NCBI GenBank assembly: GCA_016199525.1
Contig: JACQGL010000027.1
Coordinates: 1 to 35,955 of the forward strand
DNA: 35,955 nt
Direction of reading: 5' to 3'
From: Armatimonadota bacterium
GTDB lineage: Bacteria; Armatimonadota; SYMT01; JACQGL01
Below, in pieces: positions 26,102 to 34,481 of this stretch. How positions within the stretch are numbered: the stretch's first letter is position 1; each line of letters starts with the position of its first letter. The notes under the pieces are model-generated. The model had not been told where the DNA came from. It was given only the letters and a program-made list of their open reading frames with translations, and made no database searches. The position numbers and the translations under genes were made by a program.

Positions 26102-26269
26102 TCAGGACCGCCGTTCGAACTCCGAAACGAGTGATCGACCTTCTCCGGGGGTCCTGGCCGGAGAATCAAACGAGACGAGGAAGCGCACGCCGCCGAGATC
26201 GGCCACGACGGGAACAACCCGCAGGCCCACCATCAGGCTGGCTCCCGGGCCGATTGGTAGGCCATTCAC
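26102..26269 (-). CDS. Possible small hypothetical protein or gene remnant
   Basis: 55 codons from a GTG at 26269, with a translation like ASLMVGLRVVPVVADLGGVRFLV and high third-position GC. There is no ribosome site, and the family is unknown. It could be the 3' end of a decayed gene; the upstream part of the open frame is word-like sequence. Confidence 0.25.
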   Translation of the reverse strand: MNGLPIGPGASLMVGLRVVPVVADLGGVRFLVSFDSPARTPGEGRSLVSEFERRS

Positions 26270-26337
26270 TATAGAGGCACGGAGAGTGTGGGGCATGGGT
26301 GTGTGGGGTGCGAGGATGGGAAGCGCGGGGGGAACGA

Positions 26338-26355
26338 TCCCGAAAGCTTTCGGGA
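26338..26355. repeat. Perfect 18-base palindrome TCCCGAAAGCTTTCGGGA
   Basis: Self-complementary across all 18 bases, and followed by 'cgaggatatcgggactttcgggac', which repeats its half-site. Related sequences: CCCCGAAAGCGTTCGGGG at 4289 and TCCCGATTGCATCGGGA at 34323. Confidence 0.6.
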
Positions 26356-26492
26356 CGAGGATATCGGGACTTTCGGGACGGCTCTGGCTTCCTCTTCCCC
26401 CACATAGCCACACACCCGCATTCTGTAGCCCTGCTCCGTGACTCCGCGGCGCCGTGGTGCGAACATGGATACGGCTGCCGGGAGGGGTACGG

Positions 26493-27188
26493 ATGTCGGA
26501 GCCGCCGTTTAGCGATCGTCGCCAGGCGGGGGAGCGACTGGCTCACGCACTGGAGCACCGGCGCGGCCCCCAGACGGTGGTCCTGGCCATCCCCCGTGGC
26601 GGCGTGGTGGTGGGGGCGGAGATCGCCCGCCACCTGGAGTGCCCCCTGGATGTGATCCTGGCGCACAAGCTGGGCGCCCCGTGGCAGCCCGAGCTGGCGA
26701 TTGGTGCAGTGGTGAGCGGGGATGACCGGCCGCTCCTGGACGAGCCCACCATCCGCTACCTCGGTGTGCCGGAAGAGTACCTGACGCGCGAGATCGCGGC
26801 GCAGCGCGAGGAACTCGCCCGCCGGATGCACCTCTACCACGGCGACCGGCCTGCCCTCGCCGTCGCTGGGCGCGTGGTCATTGTGGTGGACGACGGCATC
26901 GCCACCGGCGCCACGCTGCGAGCGGCGCTGGGCAGCCTCTCCCGCCAGGGGCCTGCGGCACTGGTGGCGGCGGTGCCGGTGGCCCCGCCGTTCAGCGCAG
27001 CCCAGCTGCGTGACATGGTGGACGAACTCATCTGCCTGATTATGCCAGAGCGCTTCGTCGCCGTGGGCGCCTGGTACGAGCAATTCGAGCAGGTTACCGA
27101 CGCGGAAGTGTGCGCGCTGCTGGAAGAGCTGGCGCCGAGCAGCCGCCCGTGGCCGCCCTTTGACTACCCCCCCACGCCACCGGTATAA
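26493..27188 (+). CDS. Predicted phosphoribosyltransferase (COG1926 type)
   Basis: 231 residues. The type I PRTase fold shows AIPRGGVVVGAEIARHL near the N-terminus and the PRPP-binding loop VVIVVDDGIATGATLRAAL in the middle. Members of this group are of unknown substrate; in other bacteria some are fused to or sit beside dienelactone hydrolase-like genes, which are not seen here. The ATG at 26493 has 'ggaggggt' upstream; the GTG at 26454 is in frame but has no ribosome site. The last codons overlap the promoter of the following operon (TATAAT at 27184-27189 includes the TAA stop). Confidence 0.9.
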   Translation: MSEPPFSDRRQAGERLAHALEHRRGPQTVVLAIPRGGVVVGAEIARHLECPLDVILAHKLGAPWQPELAIGAVVSGDDRPLLDEPTIRYLGVPEEYLTREIAAQREELARRMHLYHGDRPALAVAGRVVIVVDDGIATGATLRAALGSLSRQGPAALVAAVPVAPPFSAAQLRDMVDELICLIMPERFVAVGAWYEQFEQVTDAEVCALLEELAPSSRPWPPFDYPPTPPV

Positions 27189-27189
27189 T
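27160..27189 (+). promoter_or_regulatory. Near-consensus sigma70-like promoter inside the end of the PRTase gene
   Basis: TTGACT (27160-27165), an 18-base spacer, then TATAAT (27184-27189). It is the best promoter match I found in the window and would start transcription near 27196, about 77 bases before the first zinc-ribbon gene. Confidence 0.7.
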
Positions 27190-27272
27190 ACTCGCGGTCC
27201 GGGGAGAGCGGGCGAGGGCGGGGCCAGAGTGGAATTACCCACGGCGTCCTCGCCTCGCAGGGGACTGAAAGA

Positions 27273-28178
27273 ATGCGCTGCATTCACTGCGCCCGGGAGG
27301 TGCCCGCGGGACGATTCTGCCTCTCGTGCGGGCAGCCGCTGGATGCGGGCGCGCCCATCGCTACCCCATCCAACCCGCCGGCCGCCCCTCGGACGGGGAC
27401 GCCGCGCCGCCCCGTTCTCACCCTCATCCTCTGCCTGATCGCACTGCTTGGCCTGCTCTCCGTGGTGGGGGTGGCCATCCTCATGCGGGGGAACAACGTG
27501 GCCGCCGCCAGGCGCTCGGGAGCGGGGACCGCACCGGGACCCGTAGTGGTGCTGCCTGACAGGGACATCAAGCCCACGCCACCGGTCGTCGTCCAACCCG
27601 GTCTCGTGGACAATGTGCCCAGCCCGGTGGTCGTGCCGCCCACACCGCCTTCCCCCGGCATGCCGGATGATGTCCGCGCCTACCTGGAGCGGCTCCAGAA
27701 GATCGAGATCCTGCGGCTCAATGAGGAAGATCGGTTTGGGAGGCAGGTGCCTCAATTCCTTACCGGGATGATGGAATGGGCGCTCTCCATTACCGAGGAA
27801 GATCAAGCCGGTCAGGCCAAGATGCAGCAGATGCTGGGCACCTTCCGCCAGGGCGAGGAAGCCGCCCATCAGGTAGGCGCGCGCTTCGAGTCCGAAACGC
27901 CGCCCGTCCCGGACGTGTGCCAGCGATTGCACCTCACCTATCGCGCGGCGATGCAGTCCTGGTCCGCCACCATCGGCCAGATCTCTCGTGCGCTGGTCCA
28001 AGGCCTGGCCCAGCAGACGCCGCCCGACCCGAAGGCGCTGGGCCGCCAGGGCAGCGGCGCCTACGAGGAGCGTCTGCGGGAAGCGGAGGGCGAGCTGACC
28101 GCTATCTGCGCGCGCTACAACGTGCGGCCCTGGTTTCACATCGAGCCGGTGCCCCGTGGAGGCATCCTCGGCTTTTGA
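27273..28178 (+). CDS. Zinc-ribbon/TM/proline-rich protein 1 with helical C-terminal domain
   Basis: 301 residues, family not recognised. The N-terminal zinc ribbon has CIHC at 3-6 and CLSC at 16-19. A TM segment at about 47-70, with RR just before it, implies the ribbon is inside and the rest outside. A proline/valine-rich linker (about 75-130) contains repeated PVVV- and PTPP-like phrases. A helical domain (about 130-290) begins PDDVRAYLERLQKIEILRL and matches the C-terminal domain of the next gene in layout. The ATG at 27273 has 'aggggactgaaag' upstream. It probably senses or scaffolds at the membrane; this is inference. Confidence 0.8.
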   Translation: MRCIHCAREVPAGRFCLSCGQPLDAGAPIATPSNPPAAPRTGTPRRPVLTLILCLIALLGLLSVVGVAILMRGNNVAAARRSGAGTAPGPVVVLPDRDIKPTPPVVVQPGLVDNVPSPVVVPPTPPSPGMPDDVRAYLERLQKIEILRLNEEDRFGRQVPQFLTGMMEWALSITEEDQAGQAKMQQMLGTFRQGEEAAHQVGARFESETPPVPDVCQRLHLTYRAAMQSWSATIGQISRALVQGLAQQTPPDPKALGRQGSGAYEERLREAEGELTAICARYNVRPWFHIEPVPRGGILGF

Positions 28179-28200
28179 CCCTGAGCAAGACGTGAGCACT

Positions 28201-29514
28201 ATGCCCTGCCCACGCTGCGGGACGGAGGTGCCGTCGCGCAGCAAGTTCTGCCTGTCGTGCGGGCTGCCGCTCAGGGGGTGGCCTGCTTCCGAGGCCGCCC
28301 CACCCGTCGGCCCGGAGGCTGCCGGCGCGCCCGGCTCTCCCGTGGCCGACAGATGGCCCGCTCTCCCGGCGGCTCCTCTGCCGTCCGCCGTGCTGCCGAC
28401 GGCCCCCCGGGCCACCGACGAGGCGCTGGAGCCCACCGTTTCCCAGGAGGGGTTCGAACGGATCCCCAGCCGCTTTGCGCGACGGCAGGGGAACTGGCTG
28501 CCGGCGCTCATCGTAGGCTTACTTGCTCTGGCGCTGGTGGGAGGCTTCTTCGCCGTCTGGCTCAAGGTGCGGCTGGACGCGCGCCCTGCCGCGCCCGTGG
28601 TCGCTGTGGTTCCTGGAGAGGAGGATACGCCGCCCACGCCAGTGGTCGTGCCCGCGCCGCCCGGGGCCAATGAGCCGAACCCCGCTGCGGCGCCGCTGGT
28701 GCCCTCCCCCGCCAGGGGCCCATCGGTGGTCACCAGCCCGCGGCGGGACTACCTGCCCGGTGCCCCGGTGCTCGCCCCGAATCAGGTGCAGGGACCGGCG
28801 GGCCCTTCCGTCGTTGGCCAGCCACCCGGGTTCCGCGGCGCGTCTCCGCCCGTGTTTACGATCCCTGTACCGGAACCCAGCCCGGGCTACGTGCCGCCGC
28901 CGCCCAGGCCGAGGGCCGTCAAGCCCCCCGTGCGCCCGCTACCGCCGCAGCCCGGCCCTCCACCGGCTGCTGTGCCGCCCATCGAGGATATCCGGCCCTA
29001 TCTGGCCTGGCTGCAGCAGATGGAGATCTATCGACGGTGGGTGTACTACAACGCCGTCGGTCTGCGGCTGGAAATGCCCGCTCAAGACCTGCAGCGCCTG
29101 CTGACGGCGATGATGCAGCCGGACGAGGTCCCGAACCCCGCCGCGGACGTGGGTTTCCTGCGTTACAAGCTGATCCGCCTGCAGCAGGTGAAGGAAGCCG
29201 CCGCGCAGCAGTTCGAGACGGTGCGCCGCGTGCAACCGCCGGCCCGTTGTACTGTACTGCACCAGACGTTTCTCGGGGCGCTGCGATACGTTCCCCATCA
29301 GATCGAAGTGCTCCAGCAGCAGCAGGTGGCCTACGCTCAGGGGAACGCTACCGCGGCCATCGCGCAACAGTTCCTCGCCGCCGCTCTCGATCCCGAGGCG
29401 CTGCGGGCGCTCGCCGTGGCGGATCAGGAACTCCAGCGCGTGCTGGATGCCTACAACCTGCGCGGCGAGTTCCCGGGGTTCACCATGGGCCCCGAACGGA
29501 GCTGGATGCGTTGA
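28201..29514 (+). CDS. Zinc-ribbon/TM/proline-rich protein 2, paralogue of the preceding gene
   Basis: 437 residues from the ATG at 28201 (GTG 28192 possible). CPRC at 3-6 and CLSC at 17-20 form the ribbon. A basic, aromatic stretch leads to a TM helix at about 99-121, then about 140 residues very rich in Pro/Val (VVVPAPPG, PPPPRPRAVKPPVRPLPPQPGPPP). The C-terminal helical domain starts IEDIRPYLAWLQQMEIYRR and ends with an Asn-Leu-Arg-Gly helix (VLDAYNLRGEF; the partner has ICARYNVRPWF). The shared architecture shows duplication followed by linker growth. It follows protein 1 by 22 bases. Confidence 0.82.
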   Translation: MPCPRCGTEVPSRSKFCLSCGLPLRGWPASEAAPPVGPEAAGAPGSPVADRWPALPAAPLPSAVLPTAPRATDEALEPTVSQEGFERIPSRFARRQGNWLPALIVGLLALALVGGFFAVWLKVRLDARPAAPVVAVVPGEEDTPPTPVVVPAPPGANEPNPAAAPLVPSPARGPSVVTSPRRDYLPGAPVLAPNQVQGPAGPSVVGQPPGFRGASPPVFTIPVPEPSPGYVPPPPRPRAVKPPVRPLPPQPGPPPAAVPPIEDIRPYLAWLQQMEIYRRWVYYNAVGLRLEMPAQDLQRLLTAMMQPDEVPNPAADVGFLRYKLIRLQQVKEAAAQQFETVRRVQPPARCTVLHQTFLGALRYVPHQIEVLQQQQVAYAQGNATAAIAQQFLAAALDPEALRALAVADQELQRVLDAYNLRGEFPGFTMGPERSWMR

Positions 29515-29588
29515 CGCAGCGTCCCGAAGGCTTTTGAGGCTTTGGGGGGGCTGGCTTGACCTCGCTTTCCCCGCCAATCTTTGGAGTA

Positions 29589-30437
29589 ATGACGCCTCAT
29601 ATCAAGCCGCCCTGCCGCCTGTATGTCATCCTGGCCCGGAAGGCCCCTGTAGCAGCCGTTTTCCGTCGTGGGCCCAGCAAATGGGTGCAGCTCATCAAGT
29701 GGCACACCGCAACGGATACCTTTGAACAGGGCCAGTGGTTCCACGGCCGCATCTACGAGAGACGATCCGATCTGTCTCCCAGCGGTAGCAATCTGATCTA
29801 CTTCGCCGCCCAGTACCACCGGCATCTGGTGGAGTCATTTTGCACCTGGACGGTGGTCAGCAAGCTCCCATCCTTGACGGCCCTGGCCCTGTGGCCGAAC
29901 ACGATGGGGACATGGTATGGCGGCGGCCTGTTCGTGACGGAGAATCGTCTGGTGCTCAACACCGACCGCGAGCGCCCCGCGCCCGATGAGGCCCACAGGC
30001 CTCCGCGGTACATGAAGGTGACCGCCAGACCGTACGACGTGGGCGGCGATGGGCTTCAGGATATTCGCCTCGCACGCGATGGGTGGTCTGTAGTTCCGGA
30101 GCCTGGGGACTGGCTGGGTGTCGGCCCACAGAGCACCCTGCGCAACCGGTCTCGCAAGCACAGAGAGTTCCGCCTGGTGGTAACCATCACCCACGAGGGG
30201 TTTTCCGAACGCGAGATATACGAACTGCTAAACCCGGCAACGCCGACGAGAATCGAATTGCCCGAAGTCACGTGGGCGGACTGGGACCAGCAGGGGCGGT
30301 TTGTCTTTGCGCGTGGCGGGCGGTTGTTCTCAGGTCGCTATGCGGAGACGGGGCGACTGGTACCGGAAGAGCTGGCCGACTTCAACAACGCCGAACCGGA
30401 ACCCGTTGAGGCGCCAGAGTGGATGAAAGTGTGGTGA
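29589..30437 (+). CDS. Conserved protein of unknown function
   Basis: 282 residues from the ATG at 29589; an in-frame TTG at 29556 behind a G-run is the alternative. It has no signal peptide and no TM helix. The N-terminal half contains RLYVILARKAPVAAVFRRGPSKWVQLIKW, then GQWFHGRIYERRSDLSPSGSNLIYFAA, phrases I associate with a widespread uncharacterised family. The second half has WADWDQQGRFVFARGGRLFSG, suggesting a beta-rich or propeller-like fold. It lies between zinc-ribbon proteins 2 and 3, so a joint role is possible but unproven. Codon use is slightly less GC-biased than its neighbours. Confidence 0.78.
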   Translation: MTPHIKPPCRLYVILARKAPVAAVFRRGPSKWVQLIKWHTATDTFEQGQWFHGRIYERRSDLSPSGSNLIYFAAQYHRHLVESFCTWTVVSKLPSLTALALWPNTMGTWYGGGLFVTENRLVLNTDRERPAPDEAHRPPRYMKVTARPYDVGGDGLQDIRLARDGWSVVPEPGDWLGVGPQSTLRNRSRKHREFRLVVTITHEGFSEREIYELLNPATPTRIELPEVTWADWDQQGRFVFARGGRLFSGRYAETGRLVPEELADFNNAEPEPVEAPEWMKVW

Positions 30438-30537
30438 AGACAGATATACTCACGATGAGCAATCGGTTGCCGAACTCCGGATCCCGTTGCCGCGTCAAAT
30501 GGGTGAGATGGACGGGAGCGACAGGGAGGCAGACAGA

Positions 30538-31419
30538 GTGCAGATCATCAGTTGCCGGCACTGTGGCGAACCGCTCGTCGGGGTCGCCAAGTTCTGTCCC
30601 CAATGCGGGGGGTTGCTGGCGGACGACGAGACCGTTATGAGCCTTGGCCTGGCGCAGGCGGGCTCGTTCTCCTGGAAGTGGGCTGGCGCCGCGCTGGCGG
30701 CCCTGGTGGTCGTGGTGTTGACCGCTGGCCTGCTCTCGGTTCGTAGCGCCCGGCCTCCCTCGCCGCGGCAACTGGGGGTGGGACCGTACGCGGCGGCCCC
30801 GCTTGCCGCACCCGCGCCCCCCGCCCACGTGGGCACCGTGATTCAGGGAGGTACATCCACTGGGAACCACCGGGATACAGGCGTGGGGGAACCGATCCTA
30901 CCGGCGCTGGGGACTCCGGCGCAGGGTCCCGACGCAGTCGGGATGCCGGTCCTGCCCCGGGTAACCCGCTGGGCGCCGCGAAGGATATCCGTGCAGGACG
31001 AGATCCCATCCGTGTGGATGGTACAGGCGCCGCGGCCGGAGATCCTGCCGCTCCCTATGCTGCCGCCCCCGCCCCCCGCAGCAGCGCCGCCTAGCAGTCC
31101 GCCGCCGGCTCCGCCATTCGCGCAGGACTGGCCGGCCGCGGAGGCTCCGCCGTCGGAGATGGTGGCGCAGTCGCCCGCCGGGGAGAGCGAGCCGCCGCCG
31201 CTGTCCAGCGTGCTGCCGCCCAATCCGTCGCCCCCACAGTTATCCTGGGTCCCCAACTACTACGCGCCCGCTTACCCGACCGCGTACCAGTTCCTCGCGC
31301 CCCCGGCGACCTTCAGGCCCGGTTTCTGGTCCTCCCCGCCCGTGTTCGTCGCCCCGGGGGTGGCGGTCTACCCTTATCCCCGCTACGGCTCCCCGTTCGG
31401 AGGGTTTCCACGCTGGTGA
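30538..31419 (+). CDS. Zinc-ribbon/TM/proline-rich protein 3
   Basis: 293 residues from the GTG at 30538, chosen because 'agggagg' lies 9 bases upstream and the ribbon then begins at residue 6 as in its paralogues; in-frame ATGs exist at 30499 and 30508. CRHC at 6-9 and CPQC at 20-23 form the ribbon, and a TM helix is at about 46-67. The long C-terminal part is disordered, with polyproline runs ([19 protein letters not shown]) and a final aromatic/proline stretch ([11 protein letters not shown]...GGFPRW). Unlike proteins 1 and 2 it lacks the helical domain. Its stop overlaps the next start in GTGA. Confidence 0.8.
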   Translation: MQIISCRHCGEPLVGVAKFCPQCGGLLADDETVMSLGLAQAGSFSWKWAGAALAALVVVVLTAGLLSVRSARPPSPRQLGVGPYAAAPLAAPAPPAHVGTVIQGGTSTGNHRDTGVGEPILPALGTPAQGPDAVGMPVLPRVTRWAPRRISVQDEIPSVWMVQAPRPEILPLPMLPPPPPAAAPPSSPPPAPPFAQDWPAAEAPPSEMVAQSPAGESEPPPLSSVLPPNPSPPQLSWVPNYYAPAYPTAYQFLAPPATFRPGFWSSPPVFVAPGVAVYPYPRYGSPFGGFPRW

Positions 31420-31670
31420 ACGCTCCCACCAGACCGAAGTGGCGTGTGGGCCAGACGGTGGCGCTGCGCAAGGCGCACGCCTGCGGTGGTCGGCAGTGGC
31501 GCATCGTGCGGGTCGGTGCGGACATCGGTGTGGTGTGCGAGACGTGCGGCCGCCGTGTGCTCCTGCCCCGGGACGAGTTCGATCGCGCCGCCCGCACCCC
31601 TCCCCTTTCCTCCCCCCGGCAGCAAGAGGAGGCCGGTGGGCGCCTCCCGCTGCAAAAGGGATCGCCATGA
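31416..31670 (+). CDS. DUF951 family protein
   Basis: 84 residues. The core [49 protein letters not shown] follows the DUF951 pattern (K.HPCGG..W...R.G.D....C..CG..V..PR..F) and suggests a small zinc- or nucleic-acid-binding beta barrel of unknown role. GTG at 31416 overlaps the previous stop by four bases. About 25 C-terminal residues are extra compared with the usual 60-65-residue members. Its stop overlaps the next start (ATGA). Confidence 0.88.
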   Translation: MNAPTRPKWRVGQTVALRKAHACGGRQWRIVRVGADIGVVCETCGRRVLLPRDEFDRAARTPPLSSPRQQEEAGGRLPLQKGSP

Positions 31671-32128
31671 CGCCGCTCCCCGTCCTCGATCAGGCTGCCG
31701 GACTTCTCGCGCGGCTGGACCAGGCCCCGTGTAATGGGTGCGATGCCTGCGGAACCCGTTGCACGGCTGGTATCCGTATTCTCAAGGCGGAGTTCGAGGC
31801 GATTCAGGCCGAGCTGGCGCGCCTGCCCGCGGCGGAGGTCGCCCGCGTCATCCACCAGGAAAAGCGCCTGCCGATCCCCGGCACTGCGGAGCAGTACGTG
31901 GCCTGTCGCTTTCGGGATGTGGAGCGCGGCCGCTGCCTGATCTATCCAGCGCGCCCGTTGATCTGTCGCCTCTTCGGCCACGTGGAATGGCTCCCCTGCC
32001 CTATCCAGCAGACCGCCGGCCCGCAGCCCGGCGGGGTGGCGCTGATGCAGGCCTACGCAGACTATCCGCGCCAGACTTACGAAGAGTGGCTATCCGAAGA
32101 GACGGCTGCATCCCCATCGGATTCCTGA
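31667..32128 (+). CDS. YkgJ-family cysteine cluster protein
   Basis: 153 residues. The cysteines are arranged as [11 protein letters not shown] near 22-32 and, later, ACRF...[17 protein letters not shown], the layout of the YkgJ/UPF0153 family, thought to bind a metal or Fe-S cluster. Function is unknown; some relatives act on or beside flagellin or methylated proteins. The ATG at 31667 overlaps the DUF951 stop. The 3' end overlaps the next gene if that starts at 32086. Confidence 0.88.
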   Translation: MTPLPVLDQAAGLLARLDQAPCNGCDACGTRCTAGIRILKAEFEAIQAELARLPAAEVARVIHQEKRLPIPGTAEQYVACRFRDVERGRCLIYPARPLICRLFGHVEWLPCPIQQTAGPQPGGVALMQAYADYPRQTYEEWLSEETAASPSDS

Positions 32129-34248
32129 TCCTCGCCCTGCTCCTCGCCACAGCGGCCCCCGGCTGCCGGCACGCCTCCCGAGCAGCGAGAACGCCCTCGC
32201 CCCTCACCCCGGCGGGCGATGGATGGACCCTGGTTGTGGACCGCCTCCATCCCCACTACCGCGGGCCGTACCTGGGGAACGGCACTCTGGGGCAGCACTG
32301 CGGCTGGCTTGGCTGGGCGGCGGAGGAGGGCGAGCGGCCTGCGGGCCTACGCCCGCCCGTATGGGCGCCGGCACTGATCGCCGGGCTCTACGTGCGCGAG
32401 GCCCTGGCGCCGGTCCCCTCCCTGGCCGCTATGCGCCTGCAGGTGGACAACGCAGTCTACGGCCAGGATCCACAGGCCATCGTCGCCTACCGGCAGGAGC
32501 TGCGCCTGCGGGAGGGTCGCCTGGTTACCAACGCCACCTGGCAGAGCCCCGCCGGCCCGGTATCTATCGCCGTAGACGCCGCCGCGCTGATGCACCGGCC
32601 CCATCTCTTCGTAACTCACCTTATTATTCAAAACGAGTCTCAGGCGCCGGCGGAGCTGAGCGCCGAGCTGCCCCCATTTGCCGGTCCGTGGTCAGAGGTG
32701 CCTACGGACGTCGTCCCTCCCCATCTGCCTGTCGGCGCGCTGCTAGCCTGGCGGCAGGGGGAGGCGGCGGACGACAGCGCAGCGGCGGCCGTCGCCACCC
32801 TTCTGTTGCCCCAGGGCGATCCTGGCGCCGTTGTGGCGTCGGAAGTTGCCCCCGGAAGACGGCGCCCGGTGGACCGGCTGACCGTACAGGTGCCCCCGGG
32901 ACGGACGGGTGACCTGGTGCGTCTGACCGCCGTCTACACCTCCCACGACACGCCCCAGCCGCTCGTCGCGGCGCTGCGGGAGGTAAGAGCGGCAGCGCAA
33001 GCGGGGTTAATCAAGCTCTGGGCGAATCACGAAGCCGCGTGGGCGCGCGCCTGGGAGGCGGACATCGAGATCGAAGGCGACCTGGAGGCGCAGCAGCTGG
33101 TCCGCACCGCCTGGTTCTACCTACGCGGGAGCGTTCGCCCGGGCGAGGCGGATGGCGTTCCTCCCCTGGGCCTGTCAGGAGAAGCGTTTTCCGGCCATGT
33201 CTTCTGGGACATGGATACCTGGATGCTTCCCGCCGTCTTGCTACAGGCCCCTGATCTGGCGCGCGCGATGCTGGCATACCGCTACCGCACGCTTCCGGGG
33301 GCGCGCGCCAATGCTCGCGCGGAGAAACGCCGGGGCGCGTCGTTCGCCTGGGAAAGCGGCCGCTCCGGGCGCGAGGCGGTGGGCGGGATGGTCACGCGGC
33401 ACGGGCGCCACGTCAACGGGGACGTCGCTCTGGCTGCCTGGCAAACCTGGCTGGCTACCGGCGACCGCGATTGGCTTCTGCGTCGCGGCTGGCCCCTGCT
33501 GCGCGAAACCGCCAACTACTGGGTGACGCGCGTCTCTCGCCGGCCGGAAGGGGGGCTCACCGTCCGCCGGGTCGTCACCCCGGATGAGAACGCGGGTCTG
33601 GTGAACGATAGCGCCTGGACGAACTACGTCGCCGCTCTCAATCTGCGGCGCGCCCACCAGGCAGCGGCGCTGCTGGGCCAGTCGGCGCCGGACGAGTGGC
33701 GCCGGCTGGCGGCGGAGATTCGGCTGCCCCGCGATCCCGAAACCGGCCTCTACCAGCCCTACGCGGGCTACCACGGCGAAAAGGCCAAACAGGCGGATCT
33801 GCTGCTGATCTTCCACCCGGGAGGGATGGACCTGAAGCCCGACGCGGTGGCGCGGCACTACGATTACTATGCAGACCGGGTGATCGGCAACGGCCCTGCA
33901 ATGACGGAGGCAATTCACAGCGTCATCGCCGCACGGCTGGGCCGTGAAGCGGAGGCTCTGCGCCGCTTCCAGGAGAGCTATCGCCCGTTCGTGCGGCCGC
34001 CATTCTACGCCTTCAGCGAGAAGCGGACGCGGGATAACGTTTGCTTCCTCACAGGGATGGCGGGATGTCTCCAGGCGGTCCTCTACGGCTTCGCGGGGAT
34101 TGAGCTGGGAGACACGCCGCAACCGGTCGCGCGGCCGCACCTGCCCCCGGGATGGACGGCCCTGCGCGTGCGCGGCGTGCGCTGGCGGGGCGCCACCTAC
34201 GATCTGGAAGTGCGCCCGGGGGCGGAACCGGCCTGGCGGCGGCGATAG
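32086..34248 (+). CDS. Secreted glycoside hydrolase, GH65-like (trehalase/phosphorylase fold)
   Basis: About 720 residues from a GTG at 32086, which gives a basic start, a hydrophobic stretch ([16 protein letters not shown]) and a Cys suggestive of a lipoprotein, although the lipobox is not canonical. The (alpha/alpha)6 catalytic domain shows the GH65 marks [53 protein letters not shown] and [18 protein letters not shown] (Glu of PDEN at the catalytic acid position), [11 protein letters not shown] and [16 protein letters not shown]. It probably cleaves an alpha-glucoside outside the cytoplasm; phosphorolysis versus hydrolysis cannot be decided from this. It overlaps ykgJ by 43 bases and is the last gene of the run. 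Confidence 0.82.
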   Translation: MAIRRDGCIPIGFLILALLLATAAPGCRHASRAARTPSPLTPAGDGWTLVVDRLHPHYRGPYLGNGTLGQHCGWLGWAAEEGERPAGLRPPVWAPALIAGLYVREALAPVPSLAAMRLQVDNAVYGQDPQAIVAYRQELRLREGRLVTNATWQSPAGPVSIAVDAAALMHRPHLFVTHLIIQNESQAPAELSAELPPFAGPWSEVPTDVVPPHLPVGALLAWRQGEAADDSAAAAVATLLLPQGDPGAVVASEVAPGRRRPVDRLTVQVPPGRTGDLVRLTAVYTSHDTPQPLVAALREVRAAAQAGLIKLWANHEAAWARAWEADIEIEGDLEAQQLVRTAWFYLRGSVRPGEADGVPPLGLSGEAFSGHVFWDMDTWMLPAVLLQAPDLARAMLAYRYRTLPGARANARAEKRRGASFAWESGRSGREAVGGMVTRHGRHVNGDVALAAWQTWLATGDRDWLLRRGWPLLRETANYWVTRVSRRPEGGLTVRRVVTPDENAGLVNDSAWTNYVAALNLRRAHQAAALLGQSAPDEWRRLAAEIRLPRDPETGLYQPYAGYHGEKAKQADLLLIFHPGGMDLKPDAVARHYDYYADRVIGNGPAMTEAIHSVIAARLGREAEALRRFQESYRPFVRPPFYAFSEKRTRDNVCFLTGMAGCLQAVLYGFAGIELGDTPQPVARPHLPPGWTALRVRGVRWRGATYDLEVRPGAEPAWRRR

Positions 34249-34481
34249 ACACTACGAATCAGGGAGGACGGAGGGGTGCGGCGCCAACAAGCCCCACCGT
34301 CCCCCCTCCCGCACTCCGCCGGTCCCGATTGCATCGGGATAGGCTCGTGCTAAGACACACAGTCGCCGAGAGGGACTCACGCAACGGCGCTAAGCCACCA
34401 GGAGCCGCCGAAGATCCTTGCTATTCTGGCGTGAGCTGCTTCTGCCGTATTCCGCGCTGCCGCTCTGCGTTGGGAAGGGGG
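34249..34481. terminator. Convergent gap with a long hairpin and a TCCCGAT palindrome
   Basis: GGGAGG (34262-34267) pairs with CCTCCC (34305-34310), with inner ACGG/CCGT and GGGG/CCCC pairs. It may act as a two-way end for the GH65 and methyltransferase genes, although no U-run follows. TCCCGAT/ATCGGGA at 34323-34339 forms a second hairpin with a 3-base loop. The rest is word-like ('actcacgcaacggcgctaagcc'). Confidence 0.4.

Larger units (their letters stand above)
25819..26492. other. Long intergenic region with clustered hairpins and word-like tracts
   Basis: No certain gene. It holds the M16 promoter and a hairpin-rich part. The hairpins are CACAC/GTGTG at 25896-25915, TCCG/CGGA at 25961-25972, TGCCGAAT/ATTCGGCA at 26000-26027, CCCTGC/GCAGGG at 26033-26060 and TCGCTC/GAGCGA at 26063-26079. 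Also present are a possible 55-codon minus ORF (26102-26269), a perfect palindrome (26338-26355) and word-like stretches at about 26275-26330 and 26390-26440. No known riboswitch consensus was recognised. Confidence 0.45.

Noticed and set aside
26166-28733. 855-codon minus-strand frame opposite the PRTase and zinc-ribbon genes
   Set aside because: The plus strand has ribosome sites, a promoter and motifs; this frame is compositional.
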